From a bacterium (GTDB lineage: Bacteria; Zhuqueibacterota; Zhuqueibacteria; Residuimicrobiales; Residuimicrobiaceae), in NCBI GenBank assembly GCA_029565685.1, contig JAKQNR010000038.1, forward strand, positions 1-46,223: a DNA stretch of 46,223 bases, given 5' to 3'. Positions 1 to 8,492 of the stretch are shown here, piece by piece. A program made the position numbers and the translations under genes. The notes under the pieces were generated by a model that did no database searches, was not told the origin of the DNA, and saw nothing but the letters and a program-made list of their open reading frames with translations. How positions within the stretch are numbered: the first letter of the stretch is position 1; each line of letters begins with the position of its first letter.

Positions 1-1
1 C

Positions 2-274
2 GAGCTCTGGGAACCCTCCAGCCCCTATCTGGCCGGACGCGGTCCCATGGCGCTCCATTTCATTCATATGCCCAACAAAGCCACCATTCGCATCTTTACC
101 GTGCAGGGCTATCTGGTCGACACCATCGAGCATGAAAGCGAGATCAACGACGGCACCGCGGTCTGGGACATCATGTCCAAAGACAACATGCACATCGCCG
201 CCGGCAATTATATCTATCATATCCAAGCCCCGGGCATCGGCGAAAAAACCGGAAGATTTGTAGTGATCAAATAA
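2..274 (+). CDS. C-terminal end of a secreted protein (FlgD-like tail), 5' truncated
   Basis: The reading frame is open to the left edge, so only the last 90 or so residues are visible and the true start lies outside. The visible part is a small beta-rich module: a TIRIFTVQG strand, a TAVWD strand with GNYIYHIQ, and a final GRFVVIK. This is the layout of the FlgD-like Ig domain that ends many secreted proteins in FCB bacteria, where the tail is thought to be the sorting signal for type IX-like export. The usual NYPNPFNP stretch is not in the visible part. The gene sits 64 bases before a PorV/PorQ-like barrel gene on the same strand, so the two may be co-transcribed. The function of the missing N-terminal part cannot be told. 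Confidence 0.7.
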   Translation, partial: ELWEPSSPYLAGRGPMALHFIHMPNKATIRIFTVQGYLVDTIEHESEINDGTAVWDIMSKDNMHIAAGNYIYHIQAPGIGEKTGRFVVIK

Positions 275-338
275 ACTAGCATAGAACCTGTTCACCTTAA
301 GGGCAGAAAATCAATTTAGAACAAATAGGGTAAAGACC

Positions 339-1385
339 ATGAAAAAATTATTAGCAGGTTTGATCGTCGCGACTCTTTTGGGAGCAGGGAGCAGCTCTGC
401 CCAGGTCGCGAGCCATTCGTTCAAAGCTCACGTCACCAAAGTCGGCACGACCGGAGCGCCCTTTTTAACCATCGGCGTGGGGGCGCGCGCCAACGCCATG
501 GGCGGGGCCTTTGTGGCTGTCGCCAATGACGTCACCGCGCTTTTTTGGAATCCGGCTGGAATCGCCTCTCTACCGAGTCCGCAGCTGGCGCTCATTCATT
601 CCGATTGGATCGCCGATCTGCGCCACGATTTTATCGGATTAGCGGTACCCCTGGGTTCGTTTGGAGTCGTCGGCGCCAGCGTGAACGCATTAAGCATGGA
701 CGATCTGGCGGTGCGCACCACCGCGTTTCCAGAAGGGACCGGCGATATGATGAGCTGCGGCGACATAGCGATGGCCTTGACCTACGGCATTCAAATCACG
801 GATCGCATTCGCATAGGAGCGACAGGCAAATATGTGAGCAGCAAATTGTATCACATGCATGCCGGCGCCATCGGCCTTGATCTCGGCGTCATGTTCAGCG
901 ACATATTCGATTTCCTGCAATTCGGCGCGGCCATGACGAACATGGGAAGCAAGATAAAATATGACGGCCGTGATACCTACGTCTATTACGATCTCCGTCC
1001 AGCGGAAGCGGGCAACAACGCCAAGATCGATGCCAAACTCTGCACCCAAAGTTTCAATCTGCCGGTCGCCTTTCAGGCCGGCTTGTCCACCACTCTCAAC
1101 CGGAACGGCAAAATGCCGCTTCTGTTGGCGATGGATTTCTACGAACCCTCCGACAATGTGCGCAGCATCAACTTTGGAGCCGAATGGTCATTCTATAATA
1201 AGCTGTTCTTACGAGGCGGCTACGCTCGGTTGTTTGAGGATGATTCAGAACGCGGTCTTACCGTCGGAGGCGGCTGCAGGCTGAGCATCCCTTCTTCACC
1301 GATAAAAATATATCTCGATTATAGCTATGAAGACTTTGGCCTGCTGGACAACAGTCAAAAAATTTCCATGGTGATCGCCCTATAA
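339..1385 (+). CDS. PorV/PorQ-family outer-membrane barrel protein
   Basis: A protein of 348 residues with a Sec signal peptide (MKKLLAGLIVATLLGAG, cleaved near SSSAQ). The mature N-terminus carries the family hallmark: TIGVGARANAMGGAFVAVAN followed by DVTALFWNPAGIA, a pattern shared by PorV, PorQ and related FadL-like barrels. The rest alternates short amphipathic strands and ends in an aromatic/hydrophobic strand, as expected for an outer-membrane beta-barrel. In Bacteroidota PorV shuttles type IX cargo on the cell surface; that this copy does so is inferred from the many cargo-like tails nearby. The start is the ATG with a weak AGGG upstream and a good signal peptide directly after it. The next gene begins 45 bases after the stop. 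It could instead be a general barrel of the same fold with another role. Confidence 0.8.
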   Translation: MKKLLAGLIVATLLGAGSSSAQVASHSFKAHVTKVGTTGAPFLTIGVGARANAMGGAFVAVANDVTALFWNPAGIASLPSPQLALIHSDWIADLRHDFIGLAVPLGSFGVVGASVNALSMDDLAVRTTAFPEGTGDMMSCGDIAMALTYGIQITDRIRIGATGKYVSSKLYHMHAGAIGLDLGVMFSDIFDFLQFGAAMTNMGSKIKYDGRDTYVYYDLRPAEAGNNAKIDAKLCTQSFNLPVAFQAGLSTTLNRNGKMPLLLAMDFYEPSDNVRSINFGAEWSFYNKLFLRGGYARLFEDDSERGLTVGGGCRLSIPSSPIKIYLDYSYEDFGLLDNSQKISMVIAL

Positions 1386-1430
1386 GTGAACAGCGGCGGC
1401 TGCGCCATTACAAAAAAAGAGAGGACTCTT

Positions 1431-3134
1431 TTGACCCGATCAGAAACGACATCCCATTTGTTCACTCCAGAACGCGCCCGACGGATCATTCTGATGCTCA
1501 TGGTCTGTGCGCTCGGCGGCTTAAATTTTTGCCGCAAACACGCGGAACCATCGCGCGTGGTGGCGCGCATCAATGATTCTGAAATTACCGTCCAGGACTT
1601 TATCAGCCAATTCAAGCTTCGTCATCCGGAGCTCATGCTTTCGCAAGCAGAGACCGGCGTAAAAGAACGCGTGCTGCAGGACATGATCGATCAACAGATC
1701 ATCCTCATGGAAGCCTATCGTCTGGGATATGATAAAGACGCTGAGGTGCGCGCCTTTCTGGCAGAGAAAGAGCAAGAGTTGGCGGCCCAGGCGTATCTTG
1801 ACAAAGAAATCAGATTGGAGCCTATCGACGACGCCTTGTGCCGGGAATACTACCGTTGGATGCACAAAGTGTACGATCTCTCCTTCATCCGAATAGAATC
1901 GGGCTTAAGTGGCCATGAAAAAGAGGCTGCGGAAAAGAGAGCACAGGAAGTATACCGCCTTCTTCAATCCGGCGCGGATTTTCGTCAGACGGCAGCAGGG
2001 CGCTCTGAACACAGCACAGCGGCCATCGACAGCGGCAAGTACAGCCAGGTGACCTGTTTCGATCTGGAAAAGCCCGTCATTCAAAGACTCTATGCCATGA
2101 AGCCCGGTGCGATCAGCGAACCCATTGAGGTCAGCGACGCTTTTTTCATTGTCCGGCTGGAAAAAGCGACGAAGCAGAAGCTGGCCGAGTATTCGATCGT
2201 TCAGCCGGAGATCCTGGAAGAGTTGAACAAGCGCCATCAATCCATCAAGGCGCAAAAGACAGCGAAGCTGGAGACGGCGCTTAAACGGCACTATCATTAT
2301 TCGCTCTTTCCTGATCAAGTGGATATCTTTTGCAGCCGCACGAAGAAGATGAAATCGCGATCAGACACGTTGAACCTTTTCACCGCGCGGGAAAAACAAA
2401 TCCCGCTCAGCCGTACGGATTTCAACGTCATTACCATCGGAGAGTTTTTGCCCAAAGTAGTAGAATACTATTGGGATTCTCTTTCGCAAAAACGGGTGGT
2501 CGAAATGCTGCTGGACTTTATGAACGGCAAAAGGATCCTAAAGCATCACGCCATGCAGCTGCAACTGAACAGATCCCCGGAGGTACAGCAGAAACTACAA
2601 GTCCTTCTAACCCAGACGCTCAAAGAACGCGTGCTGGTCAAAGAGGTGTTGGATAAAATCCCGGCCAGCGACGCCGATCTGCAGCCTTATTATGAAAAGC
2701 TGAAAAATAATTTTCGCATCCCGCCCCAGGCGACGGTGCAGGAGATCTTTTGCCGGACCAAGGAGGAGATCGATCGTGTTCATGCCCTATCCGCCTCGCG
2801 GGATTTCGCCGGGCTTCAGGCCGCTTACTCGCAGGACCAGGAGACCAGAACCAACGGGATCTTGGGTCCTTTTGCCAAAGGTCGCAACGGCCGATTAGGT
2901 GAAATGGCTTTCTCGGGCATACGGGTGGGTGAAATCAGCGAACCTTTCGCCTATCGGGGAGGCTATTCTTTCTTCAAATTGCTCGCTTTAACGCCAGAAC
3001 GAACCGAACCTCTCAGCGCCGTCAAAGAAAAGGTCAAACAGGCTTATCTGCAGGACCAAAAAGAACGGTATACCGCCGAATGGCTGCAAACTGCCAAAAA
3101 ACAGTATCGCATCCAAACAATGAATATACCCTGA
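1431..3134 (+). CDS. SurA/PpiD-like peptidyl-prolyl isomerase, two parvulin domains
   Basis: A protein of 567 residues from a TTG start at 1431, chosen because AGAGAGGA lies 5 bases upstream. A GTG at 1386, directly after the previous stop, would add 15 residues and has no such site. A hydrophobic segment (IILMLMVCALGGLNF) follows, then CRK; the lipobox is poor, so it is either a signal peptide or a membrane anchor. Residues about 35-115 resemble the SurA N-terminal chaperone domain (VVARINDSEITVQDF, then MIDQQIILMEAYRLGYD). A first parvulin-like domain spans about 120-245 and a second about 430-545, with GPFAKGRNGRLGEMAFS and VGEISEPFAYRGGYSFFKL. Such proteins fold outer-membrane barrels in the periplasm, which fits the barrel gene just upstream. 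The first parvulin domain is the more degenerate, so it may be chaperone-only. Confidence 0.8.
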   Translation: MTRSETTSHLFTPERARRIILMLMVCALGGLNFCRKHAEPSRVVARINDSEITVQDFISQFKLRHPELMLSQAETGVKERVLQDMIDQQIILMEAYRLGYDKDAEVRAFLAEKEQELAAQAYLDKEIRLEPIDDALCREYYRWMHKVYDLSFIRIESGLSGHEKEAAEKRAQEVYRLLQSGADFRQTAAGRSEHSTAAIDSGKYSQVTCFDLEKPVIQRLYAMKPGAISEPIEVSDAFFIVRLEKATKQKLAEYSIVQPEILEELNKRHQSIKAQKTAKLETALKRHYHYSLFPDQVDIFCSRTKKMKSRSDTLNLFTAREKQIPLSRTDFNVITIGEFLPKVVEYYWDSLSQKRVVEMLLDFMNGKRILKHHAMQLQLNRSPEVQQKLQVLLTQTLKERVLVKEVLDKIPASDADLQPYYEKLKNNFRIPPQATVQEIFCRTKEEIDRVHALSASRDFAGLQAAYSQDQETRTNGILGPFAKGRNGRLGEMAFSGIRVGEISEPFAYRGGYSFFKLLALTPERTEPLSAVKEKVKQAYLQDQKERYTAEWLQTAKKQYRIQTMNIP

Positions 3135-3363
3135 GAAAAGATCATCATCCCGTTGTAACATAAAAACCAAGAAAGGAGGAATTTTCGATCTGATTCGGAT
3201 TCACCGCTTTAATACCATACCGAGCAGCCATGAGGAGGTGATGTCTAGCAATAAAAGAATTGCACACTCAATCGTCCATCTGTGCGGCAGCAGGACAATT
3301 GACCGCACAGCCTTTGGGAGTGATTTAAAGAGCGACCCACGTGTAAACCAAAGGAGGTTAGCA
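3135..3363 (+). promoter_or_regulatory. Leader region of the propeller gene at 3364
   Basis: This 229-base gap holds no convincing gene. It contains two strong Shine-Dalgarno-like stretches that do not serve the main gene: AAAGGAGG near 3173 with no start codon at a useful distance, and GAGGAGGTG at 3232-3240. The latter sits inside a three-codon ORF (ATG at 3230, M-R-R-stop) and lies directly before an in-frame ATG at 3241. The real start at 3364 has its own AAAGGAGG. The frame between 3241 and 3364 is open, but using it would bury the signal peptide. A leader with translational control is possible; no promoter boxes were confidently seen. Confidence 0.35.
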
Positions 3364-5190
3364 ATGAGATGGTTTAAATGCTTCAGTATTTTGCTGGTTG
3401 TCTTTTTCTTCATAGCCGCTACATCCAGCTTTGCCGAAGACAAAGACAACATGAAGTGGAAGCTGGCCTGGACCACTCCGGCGACCGGGCCCACCGTGAA
3501 CGAGGCCATCGACGGCGAAGTTCCGATCCCCTATCGCTTCTACAACTCGGAGGCCTGGTTCGACTTTGACGGCGACGGCAATCTCGAATTCTACGCCGAG
3601 GACCAGACCCCGTTCCGCGGCTATGTCTACGAAGCCGACGGCAACGATCACTTCGTCTACCGCTGGCACATCGATTACTTTGACAGCACCGGCAACTTGC
3701 TCGCCAACGAACGCTCCTCCCATGGCACCGACTGCGATGGCGACGGCGCCGACGAATTGATTCACATGCACACGGTTCCCATTGTCAGCACCGGACGACA
3801 CATCCCGCCCATCCGGGTATTCAAACACACCGCCGGATCCGCCGAGTTCCTCCCCGATCCATGGCACTGGACCGTGGCCTGGGATGAGGTGCCCACCGGC
3901 ATAGGCGACGGATCCTTCCGTCCCGAATATTACACCGATGCCGGCGACTTTGACAACGACGGCCGCGGCGAATTCGCCATCAACTTTAAACGCGATCCCC
4001 TCTACCACTTTGCCATCGTTGAGGTCACTCCGCCCCTCACGCCCGAAGGCGTCCACTTCACCGTCGAACTTATGGTCAACAAAGAAGAGTACATGAAACC
4101 CGGCATCGAATTCGGCAACGGCTACAACTCTTGCCGCATCGACGGCGAAGACCTCGACGGCGACGGCCGCGCTGAATTCTTCCTCCTCAACCGCGAAACA
4201 CCGGCCGTCCTGCCTCAGGCCGACTATTACGTCGATTGCACCGGCGAAAACACCTATGAGGTCCACGGCTTCTTCAAAGACGGCCCCATCGTCATGCCGG
4301 TTCCCTACATCCGCATCGGCGAAAACTATGACTTTATCGACCTCGACCACGACGGCGTCAAAGAACTCGTCTGCTACGGCAAAGGTCTCACCGACGACGT
4401 CGGCAAAACCATGCAGCTCTGGGTCGGAAAACTCAACCCCGCTGACCCCGCCCATGTCGTCAACGCCGACAACTGGTTCCGCATCAAATCCATGGATGAA
4501 ATGCTCGGCAAAGAACCCGGCGGCTATCCCAAACAGGGCGGCGGCTGGCTCGAAGTCGGCGACGCCGACAAAGACGGCTTTGCCGACATCTATTTCGGCG
4601 CCGGATCCGACGGCCTGATCATGGACGTCGAATTCGTCGGCACCGACATCGCCAATCCCGACCATTACAACTATTACCCGATCCTCTCTCTGCAGAAAGC
4701 TCTGAATGACACCATCAACGGCTACCATGCCGCCCGCTCCGCCATCGGCGACGGCGACGGCGACGGCCAAACCGACATCGTCCTTTGGAGCAAAACAGAG
4801 TGGAACACGACCGCTAAGGTCCCGCGCCCTGGCATCTATCTCATCGAATACGGACCGGGCTCAACGGCCACTGCGGTTAAGGATCGTCCGGTCTCCGCTG
4901 CAACTTCGCCGGAATCCTTCACTCTGCAGCAGAATTATCCGAACCCCTTCAATCCAACGACCACCATCTCCTATTCGTTGGACAAACCCGCTGCTGTCAA
5001 ACTGGACATCTACAGCATCAACGGTCAATTGATCCGGACGCTGGTGGATGCCAGACAGGCCAACGGCGAACACACCGTCGTCTGGGACGGAAAGGATGAC
5101 CGCTCTCTCCGCGTTTCATCGGGCGTGTACCTCTATGTGCTGTCCGTCAACTCGGAGCGAACAGTGAAAAAGATGACCATGGTTAAATAG
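3364..5190 (+). CDS. Secreted seven-bladed FG-GAP/VCBS propeller with type IX-like tail
   Basis: A protein of 608 residues. The start at 3364 is preferred over 3238/3241 because AAAGGAGG lies 6 bases upstream and a clean Sec signal peptide follows (MRWFKCFSILLVVFFFIAA, cut after SFA). The body has seven acidic calcium-type loops in order: DFDGDGNLE, DCDGDGADE, DFDNDGRGE, DLDGDGRAE, DLDHDGVKE, DADKDGFAD and DGDGDGQTD. This is the signature of FG-GAP/VCBS repeats forming a beta-propeller, as in integrin alpha heads. The last 90 residues hold QQNYPNPFNPTTTI, an Ig-like fold and the tail VKKMTMVK, the expected export and surface-anchoring signal. It has no ASPIC/UnbV domain and is closest in layout to the protein at 33829-35523. 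Likely extracellular and perhaps ligand binding; no catalytic motif was seen. Confidence 0.85.
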   Translation: MRWFKCFSILLVVFFFIAATSSFAEDKDNMKWKLAWTTPATGPTVNEAIDGEVPIPYRFYNSEAWFDFDGDGNLEFYAEDQTPFRGYVYEADGNDHFVYRWHIDYFDSTGNLLANERSSHGTDCDGDGADELIHMHTVPIVSTGRHIPPIRVFKHTAGSAEFLPDPWHWTVAWDEVPTGIGDGSFRPEYYTDAGDFDNDGRGEFAINFKRDPLYHFAIVEVTPPLTPEGVHFTVELMVNKEEYMKPGIEFGNGYNSCRIDGEDLDGDGRAEFFLLNRETPAVLPQADYYVDCTGENTYEVHGFFKDGPIVMPVPYIRIGENYDFIDLDHDGVKELVCYGKGLTDDVGKTMQLWVGKLNPADPAHVVNADNWFRIKSMDEMLGKEPGGYPKQGGGWLEVGDADKDGFADIYFGAGSDGLIMDVEFVGTDIANPDHYNYYPILSLQKALNDTINGYHAARSAIGDGDGDGQTDIVLWSKTEWNTTAKVPRPGIYLIEYGPGSTATAVKDRPVSAATSPESFTLQQNYPNPFNPTTTISYSLDKPAAVKLDIYSINGQLIRTLVDARQANGEHTVVWDGKDDRSLRVSSGVYLYVLSVNSERTVKKMTMVK

Positions 5191-5248
5191 TTCCGCAGAG
5201 CAAGCCTTGGCAGCTGGTTCAGCTTTTAAGGCTTGGCGGATGAAAAAA

Positions 5249-5287
5249 ACGGCAAAGCCGCTGTGCGCTGCTCAGCGGCTTCGCCGT
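5249..5287. repeat. Imperfect inverted repeat (hairpin) after the propeller gene
   Basis: ACGGCAAAGCCGCTG (5249-5263) pairs with CAGCGGCTTCGCCGT (5273-5287) with one mismatch and a 9-base loop. It lies between the propeller stop and the stronger hairpin at 5297-5335. It may stabilise the transcript end or add to termination. Confidence 0.55.
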
Positions 5288-5296
5288 CCACCTGTT

Positions 5297-5335
5297 AATG
5301 AAAAGGCTCCCAAACGAATCAGGAGCCTTTTCATT
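5297..5335. terminator. Bidirectional intrinsic terminator between convergent genes
   Basis: A perfect 14-base inverted repeat, AATGAAAAGGCTCC (5297-5310) and GGAGCCTTTTCATT (5322-5335), with an 11-base loop. The A/T-rich outer stem gives a U-run on either strand. It sits between the plus-strand propeller gene (ends 5190) and the minus-strand SIS gene (ends 5345), so it can serve both. Confidence 0.8.
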
Positions 5336-5344
5336 TCATCGCGG

Positions 5345-6400
5345 TTATTCCGACCGCGTCACTTTGCTGATAAATTTCGCCTCTCCGGGCTGCAACCCTT
5401 TGGACAAGGCGAGATAGTAGCTGAACAGCTGCAGCGGAACCACATAAAGGGCTGGAGAAAAATATTCATCCAGTTCCGGCATGCGGACCACGGGCAGACC
5501 GCTCTCCGTTGCCGCATCCGTGAACAATATCACCCGCGCTGCCGCTTCGGCAAGTTCGGCTGCCAGCCGGAGCAAGGGCTCATGGGTCCTCCCAGTCGGC
5601 GCAGAAATCACGAAAAGATTTTCCGGTTCTGCGGCCGCTTCGATGGGACCATGGCGAAACTGGCCGCCGCTCAACGCGCAGGCGTTGCTCTTGGCTAATT
5701 CGATGGCAAGGAGCGCTCCGGTCAGTGAAGCGGAGAACGCCGGTCCCCGGCCGATGCAGTAAATGTGGTGAGGCCTTTTTCGACTTTCCTCTTGCATCAA
5801 GGACTGCCAGAACGCAAGGTGCGTGCTCATATGTTGGGCCAGATCGTGAAGCTTGATAGAGTCGTCATCGGCATCCAGTTGCGGATCGGCCAATCGTCTG
5901 GCCAGCAACAGGAGCAGCACCAGAGAGCCGGTATAGGATTGAAAAGCGCCCAGGGAAGTTTCGCTGCAGTCGGATACCGATAAAGCAATATCCGCCCGAT
6001 CACGCAAAGCGGTCGGCTGATCGGTCATCGTGATCCCCACGATGGTCGGCGAAATCCCACGCGTCTGCAACGCCTGAATCATGCGCACGATCTCATAAGA
6101 TTCGCCCGACTGAGAGATCATGATGAGCAGGGTTCTGTCGGTGACCGAGGCCAGGCCGTAGTGCAGCAGTTCAGAGGCATCCAGCCATTGAACCGTTCTG
6201 CAGCCGCGCTCCATCAGGTACAGGCAGGCGGGGTAGGCGCTGAAAAAAGAGGTCCCCATGCCGGTAAAAACGATATTCTCATACCGATGCAGGTAGAGAC
6301 CGGACAACCGCAGCGCCAGTCTGTCTCCAGCCAGGTGTTTGCGGATAAGCGTGTCGAAAACAGCCGGTTGTCGCAGGATATTTTCCAGAACGGAATCCAC
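5345..6400 (-). CDS. Double-SIS-domain sugar-phosphate isomerase/deaminase (GlmS C-half/AgaS-like)
   Basis: A protein of 351 residues from a GTG at 6400, chosen because AAGGAGGT lies 4 bases upstream; the frame stays open further upstream but that part is not protein-like. The first SIS domain starts at about residue 38 (YENIVFTGMGTSFFSA) and has the LLIMISQSGES loop that binds sugar phosphate. The second begins near HHIYCIGRGPAFSASL and has the GGQFRHGPIE segment typical of the GlmS isomerase half and of AgaS. No glutaminase domain is present, so it probably isomerises or deaminates an amino-sugar phosphate in the cytoplasm. That would fit GlcNAc released by the GH20 enzyme encoded further right. 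Substrate is inferred. It is divergent from a sugar-binding lipoprotein gene. Confidence 0.8.
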   Translation of the reverse strand: MDSVLENILRQPAVFDTLIRKHLAGDRLALRLSGLYLHRYENIVFTGMGTSFFSAYPACLYLMERGCRTVQWLDASELLHYGLASVTDRTLLIMISQSGESYEIVRMIQALQTRGISPTIVGITMTDQPTALRDRADIALSVSDCSETSLGAFQSYTGSLVLLLLLARRLADPQLDADDDSIKLHDLAQHMSTHLAFWQSLMQEESRKRPHHIYCIGRGPAFSASLTGALLAIELAKSNACALSGGQFRHGPIEAAAEPENLFVISAPTGRTHEPLLRLAAELAEAAARVILFTDAATESGLPVVRMPELDEYFSPALYVVPLQLFSYYLALSKGLQPGEAKFISKVTRSE

Positions 6401-6684
6401 ATTTACCTCCTTGGTAATTCGGGGCCCTTCTTTTGCCGTCGGCGGAAGGAACGCCTGCAGTCGATCGGATCCAAGGAGCGACGAAAGGCTGTCGCAATGT
6501 CCGCTGCACCATGGGCCGTTGCGGCACAATGATCTTTCTTGCTCAAGAATTTGTTGCCTTTTTGCTTCGGCGGTGCGGTCAGGTATTGCGATGCCGCCTC
6601 CGCTCTGCACAGCCCGAAAAAACAGTAAAAAGGATTGGTCTGCATTTCCTTAACGGTTTTTAAAAAGAAAAAAAGGCTTCTGTC
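6401..6684. promoter_or_regulatory. Divergent intergenic region between SIS and sugar-binding genes
   Basis: The 284 bases between two divergent starts should hold promoters for both. The GTG of the SIS gene has AAGGAGGT at about 6405-6412. The plus side has an A-rich tract (TTTTTAAAAAGAAAAAAAGG) just before the ATG at 6685. No clear operator repeat or -35/-10 pair was recognised. Confidence 0.4.
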
Positions 6685-7635
6685 ATGGTAAAAAGAATCC
6701 AGAAAACGTTTTCAACGTTCCTCCTCTGCGGCCTGTCTGTATTGAGCTGCCGCAACAGTGAGCGGATGCCCTATTTTATCCTGGTGCCCAAAGCTTTGAC
6801 CAATCCCTATTGGCTTCAGGTGCAGGATGGCATGAAAGAAGCGGCTGAAAGGCTCAAGGTAAAAGCGGAGATGATCGGCCCGGTACAGGCGGCGGATGTC
6901 TCCGCCCAAGTGCAGATCATCGAGTCCCTCCTATCGCGGCGTGTGGACGGCATCGCCATATCGCCCAATGATCCGGACGGCGTCACCTCCATCATCGATC
7001 AGGCGGTGCGAACGGGCATTCCGGTCATCACCTTTGATTCCGACGCGCCCAGAAGCCAACGGCTTTGCTACATCGGCACGGATAATTACGCGGCGGGCCG
7101 TGCGGCAGGGCGTCAGCTGATCAAAATCGCCGGCCGACACGGGCGTCATGCCATTCTCACCGGTTCCCTGGGAGCCCTGAATCTGAACGAACGCATCAAA
7201 GGATTCAGGGATGAATTGAAAGAACAAGCGGCTGAATGGCAGGAGGTGAATCTCCTGTTCTGCGATGATGCCACGGACCGTGCCCTGGACCAAATGGAGG
7301 AGCTCACCCGGGCCACCCCCTCACTGAACGCCTGGTTTGTGTGCGGAGGATGGGCGGCCGTCGCCGGAGCTGAAACGTTCCGCAATGCGCTGAATCGACG
7401 CTCGGATATTGTGGTCATCTCTTTCGACACCGTGCGTGAAGAGCTGCTGCTGGTTAAGGCCGGGTTGGTGCAGGCGCTGATCGGGCAACGGCCCCACGCT
7501 ATGGGAGTCCGCAGCGTGGAGATGCTCACGAATATCGTTGTAAATAAAAAGATGCCGGATCAAGAGATCTATGATACCGGCATAGATATCGTTACCCCTG
7601 AAAACGTCGACCGTTTTCTCAGCCAGGCGAAATGA
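6685..7635 (+). CDS. Ribose-type sugar-binding lipoprotein (periplasmic binding protein family)
   Basis: A protein of 316 residues. The N-terminus (KTFSTFLLCGLSVLSC) ends in a plausible lipobox VLSC, so it is predicted to be a lipoprotein. The fold is that of RbsB-like binding proteins (Peripla_BP_4): PKALTNPYWLQVQDGMKEAA at the N-lobe, then SLLSRRVDGIAISPNDPDGV, GIPVITFDSDAP and YIGTDNYAAGRAAGRQL, and a C-lobe with AWFVCGGWAAVAGAETF and IGQRPHAMGVRSVEML. This family binds monosaccharides such as ribose, xylose or galactose for ABC uptake. No ABC permease or ATPase gene is seen in this window, so its partner is encoded elsewhere or it has a sensing role. It is divergent from the SIS gene and convergent with the P-loop gene. 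Confidence 0.82.
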   Translation: MVKRIQKTFSTFLLCGLSVLSCRNSERMPYFILVPKALTNPYWLQVQDGMKEAAERLKVKAEMIGPVQAADVSAQVQIIESLLSRRVDGIAISPNDPDGVTSIIDQAVRTGIPVITFDSDAPRSQRLCYIGTDNYAAGRAAGRQLIKIAGRHGRHAILTGSLGALNLNERIKGFRDELKEQAAEWQEVNLLFCDDATDRALDQMEELTRATPSLNAWFVCGGWAAVAGAETFRNALNRRSDIVVISFDTVREELLLVKAGLVQALIGQRPHAMGVRSVEMLTNIVVNKKMPDQEIYDTGIDIVTPENVDRFLSQAK

Positions 7636-7743
7636 AACCAAAAGGTCTGTTATAATCATTGCGCCCAGCCCTGAAAGGGCGGTCGGGGAATGAACAGATC
7701 CGAAAATTACCGGCTTCCGGAGTGCCCATGGTGCTGCGAAATA

Positions 7744-8469
7744 TTATTGCCCGACTGCCAAACTCCATAACCGCTGCAAACTGGATTCCAACGCCGGCGA
7801 TAGTTTACGGACATCGTCTGTCAACTCGGGTTCGTTTTTCAGAACAACATAGGGCACTTTGATCCCCTGGATCGACACGTGCGAGGCACTGGGCTTGCTG
7901 ACCTGCTGCCAATCCACTTCTCGGTACAAACGCTCCAATTTGGCATCCGGCAGACCATGTTCCAGAATACTGTCCGGCCGGTTGGGATTGAACCGCCGTC
8001 GGTTTTTACGCAACGATTCTTCATAACCCACATCAATATACAGAATAGCGGCCCGCTGGAGAATTTCCGGCGACAGATGGCTAAACGCGGAAGCATACCC
8101 GCCGTGCTCCGTCCCACGGGAAAATTCGATCAAGGTGGTGTACTCGTTGTGATAGTCGGCATGGTCGCGCAGCTTTTTTTGGTAATCCAGATTCATGCGT
8201 TCGATCAGCAGATCCCATTGATACGGATGAAGGAAATATCCCTCTGCGTCGGTATGCAGGCGCGGCTTTTTGAGAATTTTTTCCAAAATAGCATCCTCTT
8301 CGAACCAAATCCACAACATAGGAAAATCATCGATCTCTTCGATCACGCCGATATGAAACCGCTCCAACCGCTCGATGGCCGGCGTTTTCTTTAAAAAGTC
8401 GATGACCTCGGATTTACCGGAGGCCGGCCGTCCGAGCAGAATGAGAATGTCGAAATGATTGCGCGTCAT
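7744..8469 (-). CDS. P-loop ATPase/kinase-like protein of unknown substrate
   Basis: A protein of 241 residues. The ATG at 8469 has GGGAG 5 bases upstream; a TTG 12 bases earlier is less likely. A Walker A motif GRPASGKS lies at residues 13-20, directly after a hydrophobic strand (FDILILLG), as in small-molecule and nucleotide kinases. A possible Walker B-type strand is AAILYIDVG, followed by a basic stretch (SLRKNRRRFNPNRPD) that could be a lid. It lacks membrane segments and is probably cytoplasmic. It begins 23 bases after the stop of the MFS transporter gene, so both are probably co-transcribed; a kinase acting on the imported compound is one reading. I do not recognise a named family. 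Confidence 0.65.
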   Translation of the reverse strand: MTRNHFDILILLGRPASGKSEVIDFLKKTPAIERLERFHIGVIEEIDDFPMLWIWFEEDAILEKILKKPRLHTDAEGYFLHPYQWDLLIERMNLDYQKKLRDHADYHNEYTTLIEFSRGTEHGGYASAFSHLSPEILQRAAILYIDVGYEESLRKNRRRFNPNRPDSILEHGLPDAKLERLYREVDWQQVSKPSASHVSIQGIKVPYVVLKNEPELTDDVRKLSPALESSLQRLWSLAVGQ

Positions 8470-8492
8470 AAGAACTCCCAAGGCTTGAAAGA

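Noticed and set aside
3358..4770. Long open frame (470 codons) on the minus strand opposite the propeller gene at 3364-5190
   Set aside because: It is composed of repetitive V/A/D/G runs that mirror the acidic loop codons on the other strand. It has no signal for translation, and the plus-strand gene has clear domains.
6403..6645. Small minus-strand open frame upstream of the SIS gene
   Set aside because: It overlaps the SIS ribosome-binding region in another frame, has no start signal and no protein-like composition.
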